Assembly (NCBI GenBank): GCA_037577475.1
Contig: CM075201.1
Location: 10,149,501 to 10,213,500 of the forward strand
From: Chaunax sp. Z400
Taxonomy: Eukaryota > Chordata > Actinopteri > Lophiiformes > Chaunacidae
Reading direction: 5' to 3'
DNA: 64,000 nucleotides
The notes below the pieces were generated by a model. The model saw only the letters and a list, made by a program, of their open reading frames with translations. It made no database searches and was not told the DNA's origin. The position numbers and the translations under genes are program-made. Below, piece by piece: positions 11,184 through 24,053 of the stretch. Positions within the stretch are counted from its first letter, which is position 1; every line of letters begins with the position of its first letter.

Positions 11184-13550
11184 GAACACTTATACCTCAA
11201 AATATTTTACCTCTGAAGTGTTGAAGGGATTTTCCTGTGATTTTCCTCAGTAACTAATGATTGAGTTTGTCCTCATTCTTGACATATATAGTTTTGTACA
11301 TATTTTGTTTTTGTGTGTTCGAAAAATGTTGTTTGGACCTGTTCAAGGTGATGTATTGTCTTTCTTTATATTATTTCTAATGTTTTCTTTTGTTTGAGGA
11401 TCACAGCCATTTATTTCAAGAAAATATTTTGTGACAGCACAGTAAATGATTTTGAATTAAACACAAAATTATTTGAAATGACACATTTTGAAAGATCAAA
11501 AATTTGTTCAAATAAAACTCCAGAAGAGGAATTCAGTAAACAATGTAAATATTCTGTGGAATAAAAATACTATTTCTGGAATTAGAAAAGTTAATAAAAA
11601 ATGAATGTGTGATGGGAGCATGTTAATAATGGGTTAAATAGCTGGATGGGAAAATTAGACTTTGTTTGAGCCTGTTATATTTCATTCTAAGAAAGAGAGT
11701 ATCATGCTGTCTCATATCCACATCCAGGTATTTTAGAATGTAGTTTTTTTCCCCATGTAACCCATTCAGTGCATAAATCACACTATGAATTTGCGATTAA
11801 ATGAGGAAAAAACAAAATGTTCATTGTGTTTCTTTATCATAGTTGCTTTTTAATATCATATGTTATGACAAAAGTCAATGATTTTTTGCTCATGTCCATA
11901 AGATACAATACATTTAGCTGGATATGCTTTTTATCCACACCTCTGACTCTGCATAAGGCCAGTCCTAATGAAGTGCAGATCCACACCAGTTGTAAGCCAC
12001 AGTGCTTTCACATACACCTTTTTTTTATGATAGTCATGCCACCACTTTATTACTGTTTATGTTGCTGCCCACAGATATCTGCTCTTTCTTCAGTGGGATC
12101 TTTACTGTGGGTCTGGAGAAGACCTGGACAGTCACTTTTAAAAGACAACTTGACCTAGCATGACTTGAAGTTATTATGCAACTGAAGAGCCACAGAGCAT
12201 CTTAGCCAATGACGCTGGCTGTGCAATATGAGGCTTGTGCAGAATGGACGCCCGTCATTAAGCACAAATGTGGCTCACATCCCCATCTTCAAATGTCATG
12301 TCAGGTCACACAAGTCAGAAGGGTCAATTCAAAGTCACTTAAACTGAGATTTTTAGAATGTCAAAAGATATAAAAATAGATATAGCCATCTCAAATATGA
12401 ATCAGTGAATATGACTGTATAAGCAATTATCAGTCTTTAATGTACACTCAATTCTGGCTATTTTTTGAGAAATAGCTACAATGCCTTTATCCAACCACTC
12501 CCATGTTAAACCAACCCACCCCTATAAAAAGGCATTAAGATGGGAGAGAAAGTTACATCTGCAAGAACGCAACTACCGGGGCTCACAGCAGGCCTCAATA
12601 AATGCATCATTCAGGAAGTCAAGTTTAACACCTTAACCTAACCTAACCACCTGTAACCCTTTGACCTGTATGTCCTGTTCAGTTCAGGCAAAGAGAAGCT
12701 CATTAAATCTTGCAATATGACCAGGGTTGACTTCTCAGACTTAATCATTTATATCTACAGCTTGTATAAATGTGTGCATTTAGAAGTCTGTCTGTAAAAA
12801 AAGCAAAGCACTGAGTCATGAAGCCGTTATGACATCTGAGCATACTTGTGGGAAGTGAATGAATGAGTTTTGGTTGATTCACATTGTATTAACTGACAAA
12901 AACAGGCTACTTCTAACACACTTCCTACAAATAGTTTCCATGTTATTCGAATTACAAGAGTTCTCCGTGTCTTGATCACTATCAGGGCACATTTTCACTT
13001 CTTTCTGCTGTGACTCAATCTGTTCTAAGAATTTCTTTACATAGTGGCCTGAATGAAAGGTGTGTGGCAGTGAGACCATTATTTAAAACAGAATGAGGCT
13101 ATGTAAAGGCCTCTGTGTGCTTAAAAAAACAAGTTTGTACAACAACTTGAGGTTAAAGTATTCCAAATAGCCAAGCTCAAAGGCAGGGTGAAAAGATCCA
13201 CCATAACCTCAGCTTTTAACTTTATTGCCAACTAATAACACAGCTGGGTATAGTGGCAAACACTTAAGAATATTCTCCCTAGGAAAAGACATTCATGGTG
13301 TTGCACTGTGTTGTACACATAAAAAGTGATGGGAATAGTTGGTTGAGGAATGAAAAAGGTGAAATCCTGCATGCTTTATCACCTCTGCACACACAGTCAA
13401 TCAGTGCATGAAGTGGTTGTGGATGCTGGATTGTCATTTTTCAAGCATTAGACAGAGCCCAGAACATGAACACATGACATCCCACAACTGGAGAATTACT
13501 GCCAAGAAACTGATACGTAATTGCAAATGAGGACAAATTGTAAATTAATC

Positions 13551-13586
13551 AAACTCCTGGTGGCTTCCCATTCTCACCAGGAGTTT
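13551..13586. repeat. Perfect 12-bp inverted repeat (hairpin)
   Basis: AAACTCCTGGTG at 13551-13562 and its exact complement CACCAGGAGTTT at 13575-13586 are separated by a 12-base loop. The stem is too short for a typical pre-miRNA. No function is assigned. Confidence 0.85.
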
Positions 13587-16565
13587 TTAATCTTTAAGAA
13601 AAACCAAACAAAGGTAGCAGGTTGTATTGAGGGTAGGAATTATTCAAGCATACTTTAATAAAATACCACAAAAGGACAGAAGGGACTTCACTCGAAACAT
13701 TTATTGACATGTTTCTGTTAAATGTAACAAACTTGATGTGACTGACAACAGGTTCTTTTTTTTAAAGCCACATTACAGTGACAGCTTCTGTGTTTGTGTG
13801 TGCGTGTGTGCGTAGGGACAGTGTTTAGAGTCTGCAACTTTGTTCATTAATTTAAAGGCAGACTCGCTCAAATATATTAATCATTTACATAATGGAAAAC
13901 GTCAATGCTCATCTTAATTATTCAACAATTATAATGATTTCAGCCAGTGAAGGGTCTTCAATATCTGATCAGATATCAGATACACAAAGCAACAATATTG
14001 TGTTCATGTCATTTTAGTTTACTTGCTGTCGTATTCCATCTCTCTTCCTCCTACATATTTTCTTAATAACTAGTTTAACAGTCTGCTTCATAGGCAATTA
14101 ATCACACAATGAGAAGCATTCACAGATCAGAGAGACATGTTGGGTCATGTCATGGGCTTTCTGAATCTGCTTCATAAACATACAGAGATGGAAAAAGGAG
14201 TGAGACTGGAGGGACTGTCACATAGAAAAGTAGATCTAATTTCTGTTTGCAGAGATCAGTCCAAGACTCATCTATCACACAAACTCACACAGAAACCCTT
14301 CCACACACACACAGCTGGTGCATCCGCTTTCAGCTAAATTACAGCTAATTACAGCTCAGTTGATATATATGCTGTATGGGGCGGTCCAGCAGTCAAAGTT
14401 ACACAAATGTCATGAGGCAAACTTTTGTGTTACTGTCTGTCTGAAAACACCTTTAGATGCTTCATACTTTTCTCATATCTGTTTGTTAAACATAACAGCT
14501 TACAGCTTAAACAGCTTAGCATAAAGGAGGGTCAAACAAGACATGACTAAGTTAGGCTAACTCTAGCTGTGTCTCTATTCCTGCCCTCATAGACCACAGT
14601 CAATGATGGACGGGCCACATTGAACGCTGTTAAATTTCTTCCTGTCCTAACCCTTGCGTCATGAAGTGCCCGCCCCATGTTGTCTAGCAACATGGAAAGC
14701 TTGAGTTGATTAATTGATGAGTGGTTGTAGTTAATGTTGTTTTAATAAAAGCTGTATTGTAGAAGTAGAGGGAGTAAAAGCTGTGGCACGGAAGTATTAA
14801 TTGTCCAAACGTCAGTTAACTGAACTGTAGTGGTAGTAGTAGAAATAATATTAGTGGTGGTAAAATTAACTATTGCAGTAGTGATAATAGCAGAAATAGA
14901 GCCGGACATCCCTTTTTGCATTAAATCATCACCGATGCACAATGAATCCTATAGGATGGGCCACGCAGCCCCAGAAAAGAAGGATCCATCGCAGCCCCAG
15001 AAAAGAAGGCCGCGTTTGAGGGCCTTCTTGCACCGCTGTAATGCATTCGGTCTTCAAAACCAGCTTTCAAAGGATGCCGCCCCTGAATTGAGACGCAGCT
15101 TCTGTCCAAAGATTTAATTTCATTTACAAATTTATTTATTTTTTGCTGCTCTGTCTAAACATAAATATAATAGCTGGTAACCTATGAGTATTAATCAATA
15201 AGCTACACCTGTCTGAGTCCCATTGAGCATTGCATAAAGGAACCTACAGTATGGATGTAACTTAATTAACATAATGAAAGGCTTGCTGCTTGTTCCACAA
15301 ACATTACCTCCTGACACAGATGTGGTATAAAAGTGTCCTTCTGTGCTCCCACTTCTGGTTGATGCCCCCAATTGACTCATAGAAAAAGCAGCAAAACCTC
15401 CATTAACATCTGCACAGAGTGGAAGATGAATGCTTGTTTAATGCACGTCAGAGCTGATGGACTTTATTCCTGCCATGCTTGTATAAATAAGGTGGGGACC
15501 TTTTGGTGATTATTTTTCCCAAAGGGGGTGATAGCCTGGAGGGGCTGCACAGCGAACAGGAGCAGGGCTAATTTATCTGTGTGGTCCAGGCACAAGGCCA
15601 GGAAATTAGGTGGTTTGGCCCACATGAGCTGTGATAATATAAAGGACAATATTCATACGCACACCCAGCAGCAGACCTGTGATGCATCTCAGTTTCTCTC
15701 AGAGGGAGGCCTTCAAGATTAATCAAGACTAATTCGTGATGAGGTTAGCCTAGGAGAAGCTGATCAGACCCATCACATGATTTTTGAACCAGAATCAGAG
15801 GAAATCATGTTGCTCATGTGGCTTAATGTAGAAGCAATGGAATACCGCGTTAGAATGACTCATTTCAAGTCAGGCTTTGTTCTCAGAATTTCGAGAGGCA
15901 CAGAAGATTTTTAATAACAACAAATAACAAAATAACAACAACAAGTTGTGGAATTCCCCTTTAAGATGTATGGCATAGAAATCAGGTGCCTGAGCATGCA
16001 GTTATCTTTTATGTCTTTATCTCAAGATCACATGCTAGTTGTTTCGGTATCCACAAGTGCCATTATGTGAAGAAAACAAGACTCATTTTATGTGGAAGCC
16101 AAAGGTTGTTTCCTCTTATTACTTAAAACTAAATCAAGAGTGCCAATGCGAGGATTCACTGATGGTGTTTTAGCAACTGATTAAAGATACCAGATCAAGG
16201 AGTGCCCATTATTGATTACTCCATCAGACTGTACTTAAATCAATATATGTCAATCCTCCACAGTAAAGTCAGTGATCTTGGATGATGAAATCAGGTGTGA
16301 TCAAATCATTTTGAAGTTCTATATTATTGTCCTGTTTTTGATCAATTATCTTATTTTTTTGGGAAGACGTGATGAGGAATTAGCCCTTATCATGAGAAAA
16401 CCTATTTTGAGAGGACAAAATAATCAACTCATGACCTCGAGATAACAGCAGTAAAAATAATATTGCAAGCTAGACAGGTTGCCTCCACGGTAAAGGATGA
16501 GAATTTCTTTGCATTGTAATACAGGAGGAACACGTGTTTTTGATGCTCATTGTGGTGAAGTACGC

Positions 16566-16745
16566 GGCACGGTGGCACAGTTGGACCCCAGTAAGAACAG
16601 GGGCAGCATTTGCTGCAGCTAATGGGGATCCTAATTAACTAAACTAAACTAAACAGTGGGTAGTGGTAGGTCCTGGGTTCAAATCCACTTGAGGACCTGG
16701 GACTTTTCTGTCTGCTTCATATTGACATGGGACTACTACAAAGTG
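16566..16745 (+). mobile_element. Interspersed repeat carrying a nested insertion
   Basis: CGGCACGGTGGCACAG is the start of a very common vertebrate/teleost interspersed repeat. Its body resumes at 16653 with AGTGGGTAG and continues GGGTTCAAATCC. Between them sits a 71-bp foreign piece (16582-16652), flanked by ACAGT on both sides (16577-16581 and 16653-16657). The insert has the look of a LINE 3' tail (GCAGCTAATGGGGATCC followed by ACTAA-type repeats). Confidence 0.65.
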
Positions 16746-19608
16746 CACAGTTTAAGACAATAATGCTTGTTATGACAGGGAGCGACATCAGACGCACTTT
16801 ATTATACTCCTTCTTACATCTCATAACAACCGAAGGGCCCTCTTTCTACCTCTTTTGTCATTTCATGCCCTTTAACTGCAATTGTGTGAACAATCACAAT
16901 TAGAAAATAACATCTGATGTAATACAAACAACATTTACAGTGTTGCCAGTGTGCATTAGTCACATCTATTTTCCCTTTTCATGCAAGCTGAGTCCCCAAA
17001 ACAATTGCAACCTTCATTTCCCACACTGTAATTAGAATTTCAATTCTAAGATGTATTATATGTGTATCCTTTGCAGGATATTTCTTGTCTGTTCCCATGC
17101 TATTTGATTATAGTTCTGGAAATAGACAGATGGACAGAGATTGTGTCCTATTGGTAAACATCAAACATCATGCTGCTTGGGGGCGACAACGTAACAGGAA
17201 GAGTTTTCATCTCCTGACCTGGATTTCTGCTTAAAACCACTCAAGGCAAGTGAACCAATTTGGTTTCAGCGTTTAATGTTGTTTGTTTTCAAGAACTGTT
17301 ATCATAGAAGTACCATGTTTAACTTCATTTTTAACTTCTGGTCACAATACCAGAGTGTGAAAATACTCCATTACACCATTAAAAATTCAAAATCTATAAG
17401 TTATACCCCAAATAAGTACAGAAGTATTGCCAACAAAAAGAACCCCATTCAGGAAATTACATGTATCATTCGTAATTATTAATATTATTGCATGTAAATT
17501 AATATGAAAGCAAAGGTAGGGCTAATCTTAACCTCTTTATTTACTGTTGATAATATGGATCTATGACAATTTATAACCTGGTCCAACTAATAACTATCTA
17601 TAGGTGTCAAACAGCAAAGTAATGTATGTACTGTATATATAATAAGTAATATAATGTACAAATCTTCACTTTGAAAAGCAGTGGATGGTGGAGATATTAC
17701 ATAGAATAAAATGTAGGTACCTAAATGTAGTTAATTACTTATTTATGAGTTACTTACTGACTAATAGTATTAGCGATAACTCCATTTATTTTGAATATTC
17801 AGTAAATCATGAGAAGGCAGCAACATGAAGAATACTATCACCCTGGAACTTGATAAAACTGAATAAGCATTATTAATATTATTGATTGCTCCTGATGCAC
17901 AGAGGAATCAATGTTTATCCTCAATACCAGTAACACATTGCCTGCTTCTCACGGGCTTTTTAACAGTTGCTCAAGAAGAGCTCCCTCTGCAGGACAAACG
18001 CACAAAGCACCAACACAACTAAACGCTTCGATGACATCAAGTGTATAGTCTTGATATACAGTCACAGAGTTAGACCTGTAATGACTTCATAAGAAGTTTT
18101 TATGCTGATCAGACTTTTGGGTTTTGGGTCTTGGAGTATGTCCATCCCAACATGCAGTGGCTGAAAGATACACCCTGGTCAGGTGACCTCTAATATTTGG
18201 CATCAGTGTGATTCTTGTGAGTATATTCTATTTATACAATATGTACCTATATATTTTGATTTTACAAGCAGCAGGAATTCTCATGACTTGAGCAAAGAAC
18301 AGACAGCAAGCCTTTATTGTTTATCACCTTTATTTATTACTATAATTTTTGCTATAGCTTTTCGTACACCTTCGGTGGTATAGATAAGAAAAACAAAACA
18401 AAACAAACAAACAAAAACAAGCTGATTTCTATTTAAAAATATATAAAGACATTTTTATTACAAGCACCACTTTGCAAATAATACTGAGCAGCTTAGTATC
18501 ACAAAATGATGGCACAACAGAAATGCACAGCAGACAGTATTATTGTTAAAATATGACACTGAAGTAAAAAAATAGCATTGCATTTGCATAAAGACAGGCT
18601 ACAAAGGCCTTAAATGTGTTTTTAAACAATGTGGAGGGCATGTGTACTGAAAACATAAATTAAAAAACATAAGTTATTTTATATGCATACATAGTGTTCA
18701 CATTATATGTGTGTACATTAAGACATGTGTTCCTACACAGGAGGACAGCAGTGGTTAATTTAAACACAGCAGAACTATTACAGTGAATATTTATTGAGCA
18801 ATTCCATTACAATTCCACCATCTCATCTGTCCATTGGTTATTACTTGAGCTGCATAAGAAAAAATTACTCATTCAGCTGCAGTTTCACTCTGACTACAAG
18901 GCTGCAGTATTAAACCCTCTGCCTTGTCCACATCATTAAACAGACTTTGGCTCTACTAGACTTTATTCTGCTTAAAAGTAATGAAGGTTTCAGCGAGTGT
19001 TAAAATACGTTAATATCCATATCACTCACCTGAAAGCCTGTCTAGGTTATATAGTATGTAGCTGAGCAAACAAGAGGGACTGCAATATAACCCAAATTAA
19101 GAATAGGAAATGAGAGGTGTGAAGCAATCAACATTTTCACTCTTTAATCAATATGTGGCTTGTTAAATCCAAAGAAAGAGCTCTCCATTCTTCTGTATAG
19201 AGAGAATATCTGAACATTTGTGTTCAGAACAGCAATAAGGTGCAGTATAAATCTATAGGAAGCATCTGTTCTTCTTCAAAAACACAAAACAATGAAAATA
19301 ATATTTCATTGGCAGTAAACAAAACGATTATTTAGATAGTGAATCTTATTTACAAGGGAGACCTGATCAAAACAACAGATTATGTTGCATATGCATATGT
19401 TTGTAATCTGCTCTCTATAATAACCGTGATAATAGAAAATGAACACTGTTGCATTTGTTTGCAATGTTTTTCATTTGATATCATCCTGGTTACTCTCTCC
19501 TTATGATGGGCTTCATGATCGTTGAAGTGCAGGGGTGACACATAAAACCTTTCACACTTCAAAGGTACCTTTTAAAAGAGCAGTCAATCTAGTATTATTA
19601 TAGTAGTA

Positions 19609-19614
19609 TTTATT
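19609..19614 (-). terminator. Candidate poly(A) signal of the Thy-1-like gene
   Basis: TTTATT on the plus strand is AATAAA on the minus strand, about 150 bases after the stop codon of the Thy-1-like gene. Confidence 0.45.
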
Positions 19615-19760
19615 GTGAGTGGCTTTCATTGCTTCTACCCTCTAAAAAGTAAAATAAAGGAAGATAAAATCATCTGAGTCAACCACCAACCATAAATCCA
19701 GAATGAGTCACAAGTCATGTAAGAAAGGCTATTGTGTTGTTACCCTGTGAAAGTGAGAGT

Positions 19761-22188
19761 TCATGGACTCAGAAGACCCACAGCAACAGGAAGTGACATC
19801 ATCAGTGACAAAAACCATGGGGCTGATTTGAACATTACACTGATTGCAGAGCAGATTGGAAGAAGCCCTGCAATAAAGAAGAATGTTACTTTAGATAATG
19901 TTTCAGTTGGTGTTTGGAGGAAGGCCTAATTAACAAGGTGAACTCTACTCACGGAAATGGACAGCCATGCTGTTCTCCTTCCACGTGTCGCCCTGGTAAA
20001 CCCTGCAGGTGTAGGTGAAAGGCTTCTCATCAGCCATGGGGGCCCAGGTGAGGCGGCACAGAGTCGGAGTGACCAGGCTGACGTTGCTCCTCCTGCGGTC
20101 ATCTATGGATACCCAGGTAACTCTGTTGGGCATGGTGCTGCCCACCAGCCGGCTGTCCTGCCAATACTCACAGTAGCGATCAGAGACCTCATCAGTGACT
20201 GGAAACTCACAGTCCACCCTGACATTTCGCTCCAGGTAGGTTAAACATGGAAACATCTGAGGCCCGCGTGGAGTGAACAGAAATGTAGTCAAGGAGTTCA
20301 CTGAAAGAGAGAGATACGGTGAGTCACATATTTTTCTTTATTTTAATGAGACATAAATGCAACATAATACAAAGAAATCATGGAGAAAACTCTGCTACTG
20401 TCTGTGAAAGAAGTGCAGTGAGAACTGTTATGTTATTTTCAATGATACCAACTATAAAGCCAAAGCAAAGTCCAAATTAAGGTGAGACACATCTGACTGC
20501 AATGACAGCCTTGTATGTGGATAGGTCGTTATTACCGTTATTAATAAAACGAGATCCAGCAACAGCAAATATTTAAATGAAAATGTACTGTTGTTTGGTA
20601 AGACAGGTAATGACAGGACAAAAAACAAACAAACAAATTGGGAATGTTTCCCCACATTCCGACTTCTGCCCGAAGCTCTGCTTGATCGACTGAACCATTA
20701 TATACATAAATAACAAAATCATGTAATGCATGCACGAGACTAAAATGGGTGCATGTTTATAATGTTTATAATATTAATATAAAATAAAAAAAATAGTGGC
20801 TGATGTGTGCTCTGCACTTGCAGAGCATTGCTAAAAGGAGTGAAGTTAAATGAGCCTAAATCTGATCCAAACCCAGTCTATTAAAAAAAAAATGAACCCG
20901 GTCTAAATTGACCCAGCGTGTCAGGATGATCAGGCTTGCAGACCTCTATTAGCTAACTTGTGTTGGCTTGACCCATTCTTTAACACTGTAAAGCTCCAGT
21001 GTGTAGAATTTAGTGGCATCTAGCTGTGTGATTGCAGACTACAACCAAGCCTCATCTCACCCTCCTTACAGCTGCCTCAAAAATAGTGAAAGGCCCTCAC
21101 TCAAGACCAGCTCTTGGTTTGTCTGTCCTGTGCTACTGTAGAAAAACGATGGACTGTGGAACAGGGCCCACTACCTCTAACTGGGTCTATCTATGGACAC
21201 ATAGTAGCCACAGGGGGGCCTAAAATCCCGTCGATACCCCGTCAAAATGGTTGGGTGTAGGCTCCAAAACTTGTTTAGGTTAAGTGAATGATCTCATGCA
21301 GGGACGTGTCATTTAGAGAAATGTCATCTGTGAGACTGCAAATGGGCCGTTCTCATAGATACAGTTGTATAAAAGGCTCATTCTAGGGTAAAAACACAAT
21401 TCTTAGTTTCAGGTGAGTATAGGCTACACTAATGAAATTTATGAATATCAGATTCCATTTCTGCCTCTGGTAACTCTACCCAGCTTATGCTAGCTGCTGC
21501 TTTTAATACTGTTTATGAGTGAAAAAACTACACACTAAACACTTAAATGACACAGCACTTTTATACAGTGTGTCTAATTCATTTAGTTATTTGCAGATAT
21601 TTGTTTTGATATGGAATATTTTCTTTGTAATCAATGTCACAAAAGCTGTGGTTAAATCCAATACAATTCAATATGTTGAGAAAATGGACATAAAGGGACT
21701 GATGGCATTGTTGGCTTCTGGAATGATCAAACCAAGGCTTGCTAATGAATTCACCCCCTCCCCATCCCCCTTTCAGTTCAGAGTAAAAGTTTGTCTTGGA
21801 TTGCTCTGACTGCATCCTTTTATAAACTTCCACACATGGATTACACAATCCTTATGAAACTTTTGTGAGCTCTGGTCGAATTGGGCAATGACAACTTTTT
21901 CTGCAGTATTATTGAATATTGTTTGTTCTGGAAACCTGGACTCTGATTGGCTTGATCAGCCTGTCTTTCAATTACTCAATAAAAAAAAACTTTACAGTAC
22001 TCAACATCAAAATAAATGTGTCTGCAACAACTTCAAATTCCTGTCAAATGCTTCTGCAGTAGATCCAACAGTGACATGCCAGTTTAAACATGAATACAAA
22101 TATGAGAGGAACACATACTATGAGTCTGATGCGTTATCATTATCCTGCCAAAGAGAAGACAGGCCGTGGCGAATAGGTGCAGCTCCAT
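19761..22188 (-). CDS. Thy-1-like GPI-anchored Ig-superfamily protein (thy1 paralogue)
   Basis: Three coding exons on the minus strand: 22188-22149 (start ATG in a GCCATGG context, encoding MELHLFATACLLF), 20300-19953 (Ig-like domain, good acceptor TCTTTCAG and donor GTGAGTAG) and 19867-19761 (acceptor TTATTGCAG; hydrophobic GPI-signal tail ending in TGA). Joined, they give 164 residues. The cysteine ladder matches the thy1 gene at 27.5-28.2 kb: C-x11-DC-x12-C-[EK]Y, then CRL, TYTC, and a tail cysteine in LLPIC. The last exons of both genes are each 107 bp (2+105), in the same phase. One N-glycosylation sequon (NVS) is seen. By family it should be a short surface glycoprotein on the outer leaflet. 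It is transcribed away from thy1. The first join uses a GC donor (TTTG|GCAGGA), so the signal exon is the least certain part. I know no established symbol. Confidence 0.72.
20990..21480. mobile_element. Non-autonomous DNA element (CCAGTGTGTAG family)
   Basis: Starts CCAGTGTGTAGAATTTAGTGGC. It carries internal hallmarks of a common fish short element: GAAAGGCCCTC, CTACTGTAGAAA, GGCTCATTCTAGGG, and CCATTTCTGCC near the other end. It sits in the proposed intron 2 of the Thy-1-like gene. A relative lies at 38685-38985. The classification comes from remembered consensus features, not a search. Confidence 0.55.
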
Positions 22189-22235
22189 GGCGAATGGTGT
22201 TTGTCCGGTAAGATGAATAACCTTCACAGCACGAC

Positions 22236-22860
22236 CTGAGTTAACATGGGTCAACATGACAAAGTTGGACATGCAGCTCCAGAATGCCATCAGTGTTTAA
22301 AGCATAAAAAAACAGATGCTTATAATCTATATGTAAACATGTAACCTTTAAATGCACCATACATTAGGTTACTATGTCCACCAGCGCAGTGTTAGTAGGT
22401 TTAAATACCATTTTCCCCGCAATCCAACTGCAGACAGGACTACGCCCATGCAGTGTTTCTTAGCGCTGCACACTGCTGCAGCAATTTTGCTGCCATCTCC
22501 TTGTCAAGAGACGTATGCGTGCATTTCGTCCTTGCTGCAGTTGAAAGAACATCCAGACATGCAAGTCCGATCAGAAAATTATAGATATACGGAACTAACC
22601 TGAGTAAGACTGTTTGCTTTGTAGATGAGACAGCCGCTTCTATTTAATATTTAGTCCCTGTCCCGCAGTTGAGCTGCGCTTGTGTGATAATCCGATGGAT
22701 GGAGATGCGGAGCAGGACCGGCAGAGCAACGCTGACTTTTGACTCAGGATGGGCTGTACGTGCGTGTGTTTGAGTCAGATCGGCTGTTATCCTGATTAAA
22801 CCCTATCCTCATTGCGCTGTTCCCCCCGAGCACGCTCCAGATGCAGCTTAGTTTTGGAGA
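22236..22860 (-). promoter_or_regulatory. Putative promoter and non-coding first exon of the Thy-1-like gene
   Basis: A relatively GC-rich island, unlike its AT-rich surroundings, lies at about 22640-22860. On the minus strand a candidate non-coding exon ends at 22600 with the donor CAG|GTTAGTT. It would splice to an acceptor ending CTCAG at 22236, 47 bases before the proposed start ATG. thy1 has the same layout (untranslated exon 1, short signal exon 2). The transcription start site is not visible. Confidence 0.35.
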
Positions 22861-24053
22861 ACATTAATTTATCTTCAATTTCATTAATCAGGGAACGAAT
22901 TTACACGCTGTGTAGGTGTGACTCAAACTTGATGAGGATTGTGCTAAAAGCTCTACATCAGATATATAGTTTATGTAGGTTTAATTAAAAAGTTTGGGAA
23001 TTGTAAGTTGTAAGCAACCAATCAATTTGTTTTTCATATTGCTGCTACCATTATAGGCTGCTCTCACCAGATACTAGTTTTTGGGGAGCTGTCATATATT
23101 TGCACTAAAGGAGAGTTCCCTCTGCAGGACAAAAACTGGAAGCACCACCCGAAATACAGTGGTCGTTATGGTGACATTTAGTGTGAAAAAGAAAATTAAA
23201 AATAGAAACATTTTTATGCATCACCCCTGTAGTGTTTTTGACCAAAAAAAATCGCAAATGACACCCTTAAAATCTATTTACTAAATATTTGCTATTGATT
23301 TAAATAACGAGGAGACATTGGAAAAACATTTAACACATAATTTCAAAGGTAACTTATTGATGGTCCCTAACCAAGTGTTGTGTATTGTGTCTGGGAAGAT
23401 CTATTATGCATTATGCTGCAAGTTCATGTGTGAGGATTTTCTGAATCAAAGTGAAAAACGAAATGGAGCATTTAAACTTGTTAAATGACTAATATAAATC
23501 ACTGCTTACCTTTGTCTTTATGAACAAATAGCCTGTGTTCGGGACTATCAAAGAGTCCATAAACCCAGCAGACAGCAAACTATGTAAGTTTCCAGCAAAA
23601 TCAAAGCACATTGTAATAATAAAAGGAAAGTAATTTTAAAAGTGACTTAATCAATACGTGGAGCAGTTTAGTTCTATAATTATAGGACTCATGTGCTCAT
23701 TTCATGATGCATAGTGCGTTACATAGAAATATTTAATCTACTGTGAATTAAGAGTAACATTCAGGATCACAGTTATAGAATCTCTAATGAACAAGGCTGG
23801 GATCACTACATCAGCTTTCTCTGCTTTTGATAGTTAGAAGAGAGGAGACAGAACTGTGAAAATACGTAGTGTAGATATATCAAATGAAATACAATAAACT
23901 GTCAAATAACTTCTGCTATCATTGTCTGCTGTGGGCTGTGTCTTTTATAGGGTTCTGCAAGATTCCTGTCTGTGTCTTGGGAGACTGCTTCAGTATGGCA
24001 GCTGTTCAGCAACTGCCTAGGAAGGACCTTGACAAAATGGATGAGTAGGGTGA
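22861..24053. other. Spacer between the Thy-1-like gene and the minisatellite
   Basis: AT-rich sequence with no supported exon. A minus-strand donor-like site at 23504 (AAAG|GTAAGC) was examined and not accepted as a coding exon. CCCTCTGCAGGACAAA near 23115 also occurs near 17980 and is probably a shared repeat fragment. Confidence 0.45.

Larger units (their letters stand above)
9235..11600 (+). other. foxo1: foxo1 3' UTR with one intron
   Basis: Twenty-two bases after the stop a good donor (AACAG|GTGAGACT at 9256/9257) is followed by a pyrimidine-rich acceptor ending CAG at 9363, giving a 107-bp untranslated intron. The junction is less than 50 nt from the stop, so it would not be expected to trigger nonsense-mediated decay. 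AATAAA poly(A) signals occur at 10646, 11511, 11560 and 11593. Pumilio-type UGUANAUA motifs lie at 9567, 11295 and 11544. A 204-bp tandem duplication lies at 9637-10045. FOXO1 transcripts are known for long 3' UTRs; the exact end here is inferred. Confidence 0.55.
11601..19608. other. Intergenic region between foxo1 and the Thy-1-like gene
   Basis: No exons could be supported. It holds AT-rich unique sequence, short GT/CA tracts near 13.8 and 14.3 kb, a perfect hairpin at 13551-13586, a 26-bp tandem doublet near 14966-15010, a nested repeat at 16566-16745, and an A/C-rich run near 18388-18420. The part from 18.4 kb on could belong to a long 3' UTR of the minus-strand gene, since TTTATT (AATAAA on the minus strand) occurs several times there. 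Confidence 0.5.

Noticed and set aside
19600..19641. Alternative last exon for the Thy-1-like gene (acceptor TTTTTAG at 19642)
   Set aside because: It would add only about ten polar residues and no GPI tail; the exon at 19867-19761 matches thy1 in length, phase and hydrophobicity.
20452..20735. Minus-strand hydrophobic ORF as signal exon of the Thy-1-like gene
   Set aside because: The signal-like frame starts only with GTG, and no donor gives the phase required by the Ig exon.
23504..23600. Minus-strand exon-like segment with a good GTAAGC donor
   Set aside because: The ATG frame runs into a stop at the junction with the Ig exon, and the open frame has no ATG.
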